Below the pieces are notes generated by a model. It had not been told where the DNA came from and did not search any database. It was given only the letters and a program-made list of their open reading frames with translations. A stretch of 64,000 nucleotides of DNA from NCBI GenBank assembly GCA_000499405.2, contig HG738139.1, positions 6,534,616-6,598,615 on the forward strand, written 5' to 3'. The position numbers and the translations under genes were made by a program. This stretch comes from Onchocerca volvulus. Lineage: Eukaryota > Nematoda > Chromadorea > Rhabditida > Onchocercidae. Below, one piece after another: positions 1 through 11,700 of the stretch (positions are counted from its first letter, which is position 1; every line of letters begins with the position of its first letter).

Positions 1-239
1 TTAAGCAATTAAAACAGCCACACATATACATACTGCAAATCTTTTTTCGTTCCCTTCAAAGTAATGGAAATTAGAAGGCATTAAAATTTATAGGATACTT
101 ACATTACAATAGGAAATGGTGGGTAGTCTGTGTACTCTCAGTATTGCATGGAAGGCGCACAGTTTAAATATATATTTAGTCTTCAAAATTTATGAAAATG
201 ACTTGTTAACTTTAAATTCTGACATACTCTTATTGATCG
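1..239. other. 5' flank of the PTR gene
   Basis: No gene is visible here. A TGA stop lies in frame two codons before the ATG at 240, so the PTR reading frame cannot extend further upstream without another exon. No obvious splice acceptor precedes the ATG, so neither a trans-splice site nor a promoter element can be assigned. Confidence 0.5.
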
Positions 240-3200
240 ATGGAGAGTTACATTCGAGAAGCTGGAGCACTTCTGGGTACCTTGATTGCACGACATCCAT
301 ACCGTTTCGCAATATTACCTGTCTGTTCCTTTTGTCTTTTTTTCATCCCTTTTCTTGATTCATTCAGTCAGCTTTTTCGAGAACCGAGCGCAATTGGTTC
401 AAGCAAACTCTTTGTACCTCGAAATTCAGCAAGTGAACGAGACAAGCAAAAGTATATATTCAAAATTAAAAAGAAAATTATATAAAAACCGAGAAATTTA
501 GAATTCAGAATTTTGGAGTTTAACGTTCAAATTCTCTAAAAATATGAGGAATAAATTCGATTATACATCGATGAAATCAATTCTTTTGCAGCAGATTTTT
601 TGATTTTTTAGCTAATTAAAGAAGAAAAGAATGTTTGCAAATTGAAAGATATACTTTCTTTTCAGAATCGCGAAAATATTTCCGCATGGAGTACATTATT
701 ATGATCGAACATTTTTATCGCCAAATTTACGTATTCTTAACTTCGAACTACTATCTGGTTCCATTTACGAGCCTCAATTCGTTGAATTTTATCAAAACCT
801 TCGAAACAAGCTGGAACTATTAAATGTGAGGAAATTTTACTTTGTTCCCGGCAAATTTTTTAGCCATACAATTATGTTCTAATGAAAAAAGTTGAAGGTA
901 ATATATAACGATGATATAATAAGTTATTCCAATCTTTGCTCAAAAGCATCAGAAGATGGAAGACACTGTTTTCCTGACTTGTTCCTTTTATCCAACACTT
1001 ATTTGGCACTATCGCAGCCTGTCCAATATCCTATTTGGCATCTTTTCATATACAAGTATGTTTGTTACGTACATTATGTTTCAAAATCTTCTCGAACTAA
1101 TTAGCTCCAATCAATTAATAAAGACAACTTTTGAATGTCTTTATTAAAGTGATGAAAATATATTTCATAAGATCTCAGTTAATTTTAGCACTTCTCAGAC
1201 CATTTTCACGGGTACCACATTTGGAAGTGTACATACTGAAGGGAATTCAAGCAGAATTATTTCGGCTCGATGTGTTCGTATGATTTTTGATTTTCCACCA
1301 CCTTATCATATCATGAAATTCGACGATATGTGGGATAGATATGTCGAGCGTAACTTGAAATATCCTTCAAACATAAAAATAACAAAATGGAGTCGTAGTC
1401 AATATGAGCGAGATATGAAACTGATAGCAAGACGAACTCGAAGGTATTTTAGATGAAATTTGTATATTTCTTTTAAATTATCACTATATTGATAATGACT
1501 CAGAAATTACTTTCAGGTTGCTCCCATTATTAGCATTTTGTTTGATTTGTTTCTGCTGTTTAAGTTCAATGAAATGTAACTGTAATTTGCGTTTTATGCT
1601 GCTTTCTTTTTATGGCGTCTTATCTGCTGGTTTGTTTTATAATTATTTCAACTTGACCACCAACTTCAGATCAATATCACCAAAAGTAAAGAAGATGTTT
1701 TTTCTCAGAAATTTTATCAATTAAAAACTTCCAAGTGTTGTTGAACATATAAACAAATAAATAAAATGAATTAAACGTACGACGAATATTTTTGCATGTG
1801 ATTATATTTAATTTTTTAATGAAAAGCAAATGATTTAATTTACATACTAAACTTTTTGTATATACATCAGTAGCGTATCATACTAAAATATAATTTGTAC
1901 CAGAGATCTACCTGGTTAAATTTTTTAATGAGTCAGAAAAGTCTTGCAAAAAAGCCTTCTTTGAAAAAGTGAAATCTATTCAATCTATATTCTATATAAA
2001 TAAAAGAGTAAATGTTCGTTGTGATTTTCATACAATGTTGCAACGTTCTTCCCGACTGCTTTGAAATTTTAAAATAGCGTTATGTTCGAATAGGCGCGTA
2101 TTTTTACAAAGATATACCTACCTTTTTTTACCTGTCATATCTGTGACAGATGGAAGTTAGTTAAAGCTAAGTTTGCAATTAGACATTACTCAAATCAAGA
2201 TCCAGAATATAATGTAGATTTGTCAAAGATTTCAGTACTCAAGTAAAAGAACTACTTTATACTGAATTTATTGACTATTTACTTTCGCAATTGTTCATTT
2301 TTATACAACATTTCAAATTCTTCACCGACTGATTTGAATTTCCAAAACAACGTTGCATCCGAATAGGATCATGTATTTATATGAACAAAACACGTGTTTA
2401 AGAACTTTCCGATTAGCTAGCTAATTTGTTAAATAAAAAATCGTTACACCACGTTTTTCAGAACTACTTCAAAACCATGTATTAGAAAAGTTTAATTTCT
2501 TGTAGTATTTCTAGCAGTACTTTTTGTTTTAGGATAATAAAATCAAATTTTAGCATGCGGACTTGTAGCAGCTTTTGGATTTCTGCATATCATTGGTATA
2601 CATTTGGTACAAGTTGCACTTGTCACACCATTTCTGGTTCTTTGTAAGTATTTTTAAAATGACTGAGAAAATAAATTTTTTCAAAAGCATTGTTCCACTG
2701 AGAAAGATCAATGAAAGATTCTGGAATGATTAAATCGCTGAGAAATTTGATTAAATTTCAAGCATATTTATTTTCTACTACTCTTCAATACGTTCTTTAA
2801 TGTAGCAATCGGCATTGATGACATGTTCATAATGCTTTCCATTTGGGAACAAACGATTTCTATATCATCCAATAATGCCACTGATCGTTGTGATTTGATG
2901 CGAACGACTTTCCGGTTTGTTTATGCTTGTTTTTTTCAGTCTAAGTCTTGGAATAAACTAGACTAGGCCTAGTCAGTTGCTTAATTTCATAAGCAATTAA
3001 ATCAATAATTTTTTTGATGTTTCAATCGTCCTATTGAAAAATGGAATTGTATTTCAAAAGTTCTAATTATTTTCTACACAACATTTTCGTCAAAAAAAAA
3101 AAAGTGAATTCATGCAATTTGCAAGTAACCAACTTTCCTTAATTTTATCAATATATCGATGATATGTTAAGTGCAGCACAGTAGTGAATTTAATTTGAAA

Positions 3201-6176
3201 GCTTTTCAGAGAAAGTATTGTGTCGATACTGTTGACTACAACTGGCAATATACTTGTTTTCACGCTTGGTTCATTTGCGCCCTTTCCAATCATCCGAATA
3301 TTTTGCATTTACAGCGCCGTTTCACTTTTCGTCGTTTTCTTATTTCAACTCACATTATTCGGCTCTCTACTAGCTACGACAGCTCCAAATTCTCTTGACC
3401 ATAATTTAATTAGTTTTCCAACACAACAAAACTGTTCAAAATCGAACGGGAAAATTCGATCATCGAGTTTGCTTTAACTTCAAAATATATATTATAACAA
3501 ATTTTTCGGGTGAATAGAAAATCGATTTCTGAACTATTACTTTTTCAGTTACCTATTTAATAAAAAATCTAATTTTAAACCACACCTTGGTGCAGTTAAT
3601 CCTTCTTTTCAGTACAAACTGAATGTTCCCGATCGTCATTGCCATCACTTTACGCAAAAATTTTCAAAAATAAGTATTCCATCGCACTTGTTTGCTTAAG
3701 CTATGCCGTCTATTTAATTGGTTCGAGCATTATTCTGAACAGGAAAATCGATATAGGCTTGCAACTTTCTTCACTTTTACCGATTGATACAGGGTGAAAC
3801 TTTTTCATGATAGGCTGAATTATACGCAATATTAGAGTGCTTTTTCCGACATTCTTGAGGAAAAAAAGAAGATAACATGATATCTGAAAGCATATAAGTA
3901 TAGTTATAATCTTATCAATGATATAGTACAAAATAATGAACTAAAAGATTTCAGTACTTACAAATATTTGAGAATGTATGAAGAGTATTTTTCCGCATAC
4001 AGTACACCACTGGAAGTAGTTTTGCCTGATGAATCAGATTATTTTGATCGCCATTTCCAATGGCGTCTATTTCATGCTATTGCGATTCTCGAAAATACTG
4101 ATTACACGATGAAAGCAACTTTCTGGTTTTCATCATTTCTGGATTTTTTAAGGCAGTTTTCATCATTTTGTATTTCTATCCTTTGAGATCTTTTCGTCCT
4201 TCCGTTTAGAGACAATAATGAAAGGCAAATAAATTATGCCATTAATTCTAAAATTCTAGAATTGAAAGCAATACTGAACGATTCATCGCCAATTCAACTT
4301 TGCTTTACGAAAAGTTGGCACAGTTTCTGCAACATCCAGCCTACAGGTTTGTGTCCAAACTCTAACAGATAGCGAAAATCTTTTGCCTCATATCAGTTAT
4401 GACTGATAATTAGTTCTGAAATCAAAATTATTGACTAATTAGAAAGAATAACTTACAGCTTTATTAAAAGTCTTCGCAATCAAATTCAAAAATCGAATTT
4501 AAATGCTTTTTTTTTACCGCTTGAATATGGTATGTTATGGCATTTTAATGAGAGAATTTATTGCATGATATTTGTTGCATAAAACATAATTTTTCATCAA
4601 AAATTATATTTTTTATAGTTACATTCAATATCATCAATTTTCAGGCATTTTGGCCAGGATATAATTTTTGAAAAAAAGAGAAATAATACTCGCTTATTGA
4701 TTAAATCTAGTAGACTTCATATGCCACTCTTCAATGTCACTCGTTTAAGCAGGTAGAAAATAATCTCATTTACAACAAAACATGAATGGTTTATATTTTG
4801 AAGAAAATTTGATAAATTTGGACAGAGCAAAGATTAAGCATTTTAGGAGAAGTGCAATGCAACTGATAAGAAGAAAAGTGAAAACGGCTGAGAAGCGTTA
4901 TTCAATACGATTTCTTACTTATCATGTAATGTACGACTTGATTGAACAGGATAATTTAATGCCACACTTAGTCTTCACCAATGCTCTTTTAGCAGGTTGT
5001 CAATTCAATATCTCTTAGTTTAAAAATTTTATAAAAAGTTCCTATCATTGTCTTCATATTAGAAAGTCATTTTGACAACTATTCATAATTTGCTCACAGA
5101 AATAAGTTTTGGCCTTAAGTATCGATTGATAATGCCAATCAATGAGGAAGCTAAGATCTTTGAATTATCAGCTTATCAGCAATTATTGGATGATATATGA
5201 AAAGTTGCAGGGATGGCTTCAACTTGCGCTATCTTAATATTGACCCCATCGTTGATGAACTGTATTCTCATAATATGGGCTACATTTAGCATCAATTTCG
5301 GAGTGCTTGCATTGCTAAATATTTGTGGAACTCATTTGGATATCATATCAGCTACTGTTATACTTCTAAGCATCGGCTATTCGGTTGATTATTCTTCCCA
5401 TATGTTGGCACATTTTTATCATTTCCAACAATGTTCAAAAGATCCAATTGGTAATTAATTTATTTCTATCATTTTGAATGTCCATTCAAAAGACTCAATC
5501 GATTTTTTCAGGTTTCGTGCAACTAATTTGTCATCTTGAATTATAAATAGATCAGTAGATCATATTGTGAGTTTTTCAAAATAAATTTAGATCATATTGT
5601 GAGTTTTTCAAAACAAATTTAGATCATATTGTGAGTTTTTCAAAATAAATTTTAGGAGGTACCCTAAGCATTGTATGTTGGCCGGTTGTTCAGGCATCGC
5701 TTTCGACGATAATTGGTGTGATATGTATATCGCCTGTTAAAGTTTGTTCATTCCTATATTTTCGGATACAATTCTTTTTTTTTTTTGTAGAAGACGAAAT
5801 ATGAGCGAAATAAGCAAGTAGTAGGAAAGAGTGAACTAGATAGATTTACTCCTCGGCATTACTTTCATTCTATGACTCAAGGGAATCAGGAGGATTGATA
5901 TAATTTAACAATAATTTTACTGCCATTTCTTTTCAGGGCTACATCGTTAAAACATTTACCTATGGGGTACTGTTTGTTTGCTGCATTGGCTTATATCACA
6001 GTATTGTGGTACTACCTGCTTTTCTCGCCATTAATACTTACAGGTGTCAAAATTAAATCCTCTTTTATGACAATCTATTTTTATTGAATACGACAAAGGT
6101 TTGTAAAATTTTTATTTTCAGGCCGAAGCTACTTATTTTCCGGCAACGCCAATACATTGTTGAAAGCACATGTTGA
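240..6176 (+). CDS. Patched-related (PTR) family membrane protein, 17 exons
   Basis: Exons: 240-451, 666-825, 898-1055, 1189-1443, 1517-1629, 2554-2643, 2806-2914, 3210-3466, 3613-3793, 3955-4155, 4260-4346, 4645-4752, 4826-4995, 5211-5450, 5656-5741, 5937-6043, 6122-6176. All phases match and give about 862 aa, a usual PTR length. TM1 follows the N-terminal 'ARHPYRFAILPV' (about residues 18-42). The first lumenal loop (71-261) includes 'LFVPRNSASERDK'. A sterol-sensing-domain-like bundle (262-451) carries the GxDD motif 'GIDDMFIM'. TM7 'YSIALVCLSYAVYLIG' and a second loop follow, then TM8-12 (701-850) with 'GYSVDYSSHM', the second RND-type acidic site. The protein ends 'QYIVESTC'. PTR proteins are expanded in nematodes and linked to moulting, cuticle and membrane sterol or lipid handling; the individual orthologue is not resolved. 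Intron 5 holds repeat relics and intron 14 a 32-bp triplication. The weakest joins are the acceptors of exons 3 (GTTGAAG) and 11. Confidence 0.9.
1990..2420 (+). repeat. Helitron-like repeat relics in PTR intron 5
   Basis: Two degraded stretches (about 1995-2110 and 2285-2400) resemble the end sequence found at 38437, 58920-59120 and 61858-61985. Shared words are 'aaatgttcgtt', 'ctttgaaatttt' and 'cgttgcatccgaatag'. They sit between PTR exons 5 and 6. This is a by-eye similarity; the copies are too decayed to define ends. Confidence 0.5.
5558..5653 (+). repeat. 32-bp tandem triplication at a splice acceptor
   Basis: Three nearly identical 32-bp units beginning 'gatcatattgtgagttttt' run head to tail. 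They differ by about one base (aaataaa versus aacaaa) and stop two bases short of the intron 14 / exon 15 junction of the PTR gene. The end of each unit carries an 'aaatttag' word, so the array offers several acceptor-like AG sites in a row. Confidence 0.9.
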
Positions 6177-6212
6177 TTCATTGTACAATGAACAATGCAA
6201 TTGGCAAACAAT

Positions 6213-6218
6213 AATAAA
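6213..6218 (+). terminator. Candidate poly(A) signal of the PTR gene
   Basis: An AATAAA hexamer lies 37 bases after the PTR stop codon, a normal nematode spacing. The cleavage site is not determined. Confidence 0.5.
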
Positions 6219-6729
6219 TTCCTTTGCAAACAATGTGAAGGCAACTTTTTCAATGGAATAGTTAAACAATGAAACAATGTACACATTTTGATAATAGCAA
6301 AACAATGACTGCTGGAAGACAAGAGAGGCATCTCTTGAGAGAATCTATCTGAAAATAGACTTTCAGTTATAGGAATTCAGAGGAAGACAATATATAACGT
6401 ATGATGGTTATAAACAGAAATGATGAGCAAAAAATCATGAGAATAACAAACTTTGAAACCCTATATGTTTCTAGAAAGAAAAGAAAAAAGCTATAGTCCT
6501 AGGAGTTTCAGGAATTGTAATTATTTCGAAATTCATGAAAAAGCTTTTCCACCATTCTAGGAGTTAAAATTATATCGAAATGGCATATAAAGATATATAA
6601 ATCTTTATTATACAGATATAAAAAATTTCCCCAAATGATGAAAAATGAATTGAAATTAAGAGCAATTATTCAAGCATAATAGTGTCATTATATGAATAGA
6701 GCAGCTAATTTTTTTTTAATTTCGTATTC

Positions 6730-6735
6730 TTTATT
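6730..6735 (-). terminator. ten-1: Candidate poly(A) signal of ten-1
   Basis: On the minus strand AATAAA lies about 133 bases beyond the ten-1 stop codon at 6868-6870. A second AATAAA at 6604-6609 is an alternative. Confidence 0.4.
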
Positions 6736-6867
6736 CAAATTAGGCATTAGGAAAATTCTACTAAACTCAGCTAAATCTGTTACGAAAAGGCTTGTTCAAT
6801 CATCAGATAACAAAGAAAGTTCCAAATGAGGAAAATCCTTCAAAAACCGGTAAAAAACATATCAAAT

Positions 6868-8731
6868 TCAGGCAGCTACCCTTTGAAATGTCCATAAATA
6901 AGTGTTCGCAAGAACAGGCATCGATTTATCTGGGCGAAACTCAAGCTCATAACCATTCACGACTCTTTCTGAGACTAGTTTCGACAATTCGGATTCGGTC
7001 CATGAATGTCGAGTGATCGCACCGCAACGAGCACGTTCTGCTTCATCTTCCCAAATTATTTTACTAATTTCGAGTGCCTGTTGACGAACTATTTCAGACT
7101 TGACAGTTTCCTAAAATGATGTACAGTTATAAATCGAAATTTATTCAACTCTGCTAATATTTCGAAAGAGATATGCAAAGGTGGCATATTTTAGAAAATT
7201 CAAATGGTATTTGAAAAGATGGAATCAATTTTTCCAATTTTCTAAATCTGCATTCAAGTATAAAATATAGTCTGAGTTATAAAATTTTTTAATTGTGTTA
7301 ATGAAATGAAAATTTTCAAACATCAAACATACCGAACTATTGCCATAATAAAATATAAGTTCAGTATTTCCAGCTTGGAGCGTCAAGTGTTGATTGAAGT
7401 TCGAAATATTGAATAATTCTGCTAGTTCATTCAATGGTATTTTATCAGAAGTCAGATTTGTGGCGAAATAGATCTAAAACTGACAAATATTTTGAAAATT
7501 ATGGACTGCTAGACTAATTTGTTAATTAAAATTGAAAAAAAAAAGTCGAAAACAGTATTTAAACATTATTACTTGCACAAGCTCTTTTGATAAATGCATA
7601 TTTATAATGTTCAAGAAGAAGCTATCATTTAGCAATATCTTCAGGGCATTCAGCTTCTCGTCATCCTTCAAAGAATGTCCACTCACTTCAAACTGAAACT
7701 TGAAATCTATTAAATATATTACACGAAATTATTTGATATTTGATTATTTGATTTTGACACCATTTGTTCAAATGATGCTAAATACAATCCTTCGTATAAA
7801 AAAGAATGAAAAAAGAAAAACTTTCTGACATATTACAGCGTAAACTTCAACGTACTGGTACTTCAAACCATACTCGTTTCCATTAAATGGCACTATGATA
7901 AGTTTAACAAGAAATAAAAATATGCAGATTTCCAAAAATCTTTGAGTTACAACCACAGCAATTTTTCTCGATTTTACAGAAAGCAAGAAGCAGTAAAATA
8001 AGTACACAAAACAAATTATTGTAAAAATATTGAGGAAGCTCAAAATACAAATGTCTAATTCCTTGATGCTGGCAGAAGCCAACTTAAAAGTTTAATTAAA
8101 AGATATTAGTACCGTGATTCCTCTCACAATTTTTGTAATAATGTAAGTAGAAGCGATATACAATAGTTGTAAAGGATTGATAATACCGATATTCAAAGGG
8201 ACATATATTCTAGAGATTTTAAAGATCATACTGTACTAACTAACATATGGTTGACTGAAGCCAAGAGGTCCAAATCACCGGCAAGTGCACCAAATAAACT
8301 ATTAACTAAGTAACATCATATGATCTGACAATATATATATTATCTTTTGAAGACGGCAATGTGTTTTAACGATGATTTTATCAAATATTCCAAAATATGT
8401 ACCTTATCAGATGGACGTTTTATAAAAGTTAATCCGCGAAAACCAAGCGAATCGCTGGAGCTATACGATGTCTTATCAAATAGGACGAGAAATGGAAGAC
8501 GAGAAAATGGTAGAAGTATTGGTGGTGTGACAGTAAGAAATTGCTTGAAATGCTTCACTTTATGAATCAATGAGCAAAATGATGAAGAAAGGATATGAGT
8601 GACGCTAACTGTACAAAGGCTATCAGGTAGTTGCAGCAGTTTCTGAAGACCACGATTCTGAGTGGGATTCGGAACAGAAGGGAGTACTTGTGCAAGTGAG
8701 AATCCATTCATCTCCATCCATCTTTCGATAT
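6868..8731 (-). other. ten-1: ten-1 exons 42-45: C-terminal teneurin region
   Basis: Exons 8403-8731, 7573-7692, 7333-7473 and 6868-7110 encode residues about 2517-2793. Exon 42 opens 'DIERWMEMNGFSLAQVLPS', matching the linker that follows the YD shell in teneurins (W...FGF.L.NV.PG). Exon 44 carries 'LNELAELFNISNFNQHLTL', and exon 45 carries 'IWEDEAERARCG', 'SWTESELSKLVS' and a 'VVNGYELEF' segment ending 'TYLWTFQRVAA' before TGA, all aligned with the conserved vertebrate C-terminus. Exon 43 (40 codons) joins in phase 0 on both sides but has little similarity I can name, so it is the least certain exon here. Confidence 0.85.
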
Positions 8732-11700
8732 CTGGAAATTTTCAATTAATCGAAGGCGATTCAATTTTAAAAATCCTAGCGTCTCTCATCATTTAGCTAC
8801 CACTGATTCAGCACTCATATTAGTTCTTCTTGTCCCTTTATTATTCAGATCTATCATATATAATATAATATACTATTTTTATCCCTTAAAAAACAAAAAC
8901 TAGGCATTGTTGGACCGAATAATTGAAGCAGAAGTCATTTTAGGTGATTTAAATAGAGGAAGTTAGAATCCTTTCACAGTACTCAAGAAAATTTAAAAAT
9001 AGACCGTTTGCTTAAAAAAATAAGAAATCAGAAATGAAGTCCGGTAACTAAGAGCAAAATAAAACTGATCGTTACCAAGTGGGAAATGTCGCAGTAAATT
9101 CGATTCCGTTGGTATTGCACGGAAGGGATCACTTTCATATTCAGGAGCAAAAATATCCAATTGTGAAGTAACATAAGAAATCGAAATGGACATGAAACGT
9201 CCGGCAAATGTATCATATGGCCGTGCTTCCGGTCCCATAATTACAATGCCGGTAACTGGGTCATCGAATTGATGTCGATATCCAAGTGGGAAGTAGAAAC
9301 CATCGTTACTGTCTATGATGGTTGCACCAAGTGGATTACGAACTGTTTCTTTCACCATGGTACCATCGGATGTAAAAATGAACCGAATAGAACCATCGAT
9401 ATCCACAAATAAGACATGATATTTATCACCGCTGTAGAAGGCGAATGGAACATCTCGATCGTCGTATAAAATAGTTGATACTGTTTCGTTTGTCCTGTAA
9501 TTAATGGCCAATTTTATTCAGTTCTACGAATGAAGTTGACCGATTTGTAGCAATTAAAGTTTCCGTATGCTATATTATTTGAGTCAGATGACCACAACTT
9601 TTACGTGGCTATCTCCGGTTTCGTAAGTAATCAAAAATAACAGAACTTACGAGGTGAAATGTGTTAAGAGATATGGTCGATCAGGTATTGCGTAAAAGAA
9701 ACGATAAAACTGCTTATCATCCACTCTTCTCCAAATTATTCGTGATCGATCGTCATAACCGTATTCAATATCCATAATGCCAGACTGATAGGCGCGACGT
9801 ACTCGACCATAGACGTCATATTCGAAATATTTATCACCACGTTTTCGCGTCCAACCGTTTGTATTCACCATATACTCTATCTTCAATGATAATCATTTTT
9901 TGAGTTTCTTAATATTTTTACAAAACTGCAAATTCAATCAATTTGAATATTCTCACACATTTGCAAACCTGATCTATGCTTTTCAGTTTCCCACTAGAAA
10001 ATGATATTTTTGCATCATTGATAGCCTTTAATCGTCCATCTAAATCATAATGAAGTGTCCATCGATAATCATCTGATTCACCAATTGTATATTGTACCAA
10101 CTAAAACACAGGTACAATCAAATTCTACAACAGTTGAAAAAAAAAGAAAAATCATAAAAAGTCAAAACTTCTGGGAATAGAAAAACAAATGGAAATTAAT
10201 CTGAAATGATGTAACTTGTACCTGTCCATCCATGTTAAATGTTCGTTTTTCAGTTGGCTTTTTCTCTCCGATGACAGTCCAATCAACAGCTTCAACCCAA
10301 CCAAGCGCGTGTCGCGTAACGCTCATTTCCACAACTTTCAGTTCATTGATCATTAGCTTTCGCATGATTTCCTCATTAGCATTATTATAGAAAATCTCCA
10401 TTACCAACTGAAATAAAAGAAGTATTTGTTTGATTGGCAATGGTTTTATTTAGAATATTTCTTGAATATATTCTCTACTCGCCGCTGTAAAAAGCAGACA
10501 ACTATTTCTCTTCGCAAGGAATATAAATGACTCTTTGTTGAATGAATAATCTCTTGAAAACGGAAATCTGAACAAAATTACCTTTTCACCCATTATTCTA
10601 CGTGTGTATAAATCATATAAGAAGACAAAATTATTCAGTTTTGTCAACCGTCCTTGTCGAGAATCATATTGATATTTTTGTGGTTGCAAACGCACATCAT
10701 TGTAAGTGATTGTCACTGTTCTTAATCGGAAAAAATCATCATACTCGTATAAGAATTCCACTAAACTTTCAGCAAAACGACTGCAAAAAAATTTATTAAT
10801 GCAAATCATAAAAAAATCAAAAATATTATTGTAAATACGATCCACGACAATGTGTGAAAGGTAAGGAATTTCTAAGAAAATTTGCTTTATGAGAAATTGA
10901 TATTCCTGCAACTTTAGTATATGAGTTAGTAAAAAACAAGTAAAAATTACCGATTTAAATGGGTGACAGCCATATGAGTTTCCCGAATAATAGAATGTAT
11001 TATACCCTGCCACTGATATGTCCTCTTCAGAAAACTGCTGCTAACTTCTTGCACCTGAAATAAACGTCATATCAGAATTTAAATATTTGAAAGGAAAAAA
11101 TTTTTGTAAAAAAGCCTATATATTTTCGGAGTTAAATAACTTGGTAATAATCATCTAATACTAAAGGTATCAATCGAAAATCACCGCTTATTGATCTTTT
11201 CCACGTACCTCCGGAACAGAACTATATCTAGTACCTTTCCCAAATGTTCAAGAAAGTAAAAATCATCATAGAATGTGAAATGACTTTTCCAAACTTGCAA
11301 AATACAAATTGCAAATTTATATCTTCTTTCTCTTGATTTTGCAAAGAAAATATTGGTTGTCGAAAATTGGACTTAATTATGAACTATATTAAGTTAAAAC
11401 ATAAAAATAGACCTGCGAGTTTTCACTTTGTCCTTCGTATCTCAAGAAGATATTTTCGGCATCTGAAGTTATTTGAACCACTTTTCCATACAGGTCACGT
11501 TTCATAGTCAAAGAATGCAATCGATCCGGTGTTTGATAATCCAATAAATGTTCATCATCATCCATACAAGCAACGTAAGATGCATCAGAAAATGAAACAC
11601 TACGCCGTCGACAAACTCGATCAAAGATAGCGTATTGCATGAAGTTATGTACGACACCAGTTGGAGTTTTCAGAAACGTGATACCACCAATACGATCAGT

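Larger units (their letters stand above)
6177..6867. other. Convergent intergenic region, PTR and ten-1 3' ends
   Basis: This 691-bp spacer holds the 3' UTRs of the two convergent genes. The first 130 bases are rich in repeated 'caatg/cattg' words (6150-6300) of no recognised type. No further gene was seen. Confidence 0.7.

Noticed and set aside
7768..8082. Minus-strand open frame of 104 codons between ten-1 exons 42 and 43
   Set aside because: Its best acceptor would need one carried-over base, but exon 42 ends in phase 0, giving an early stop; sequence is hydrophobic and AT-driven without teneurin similarity.
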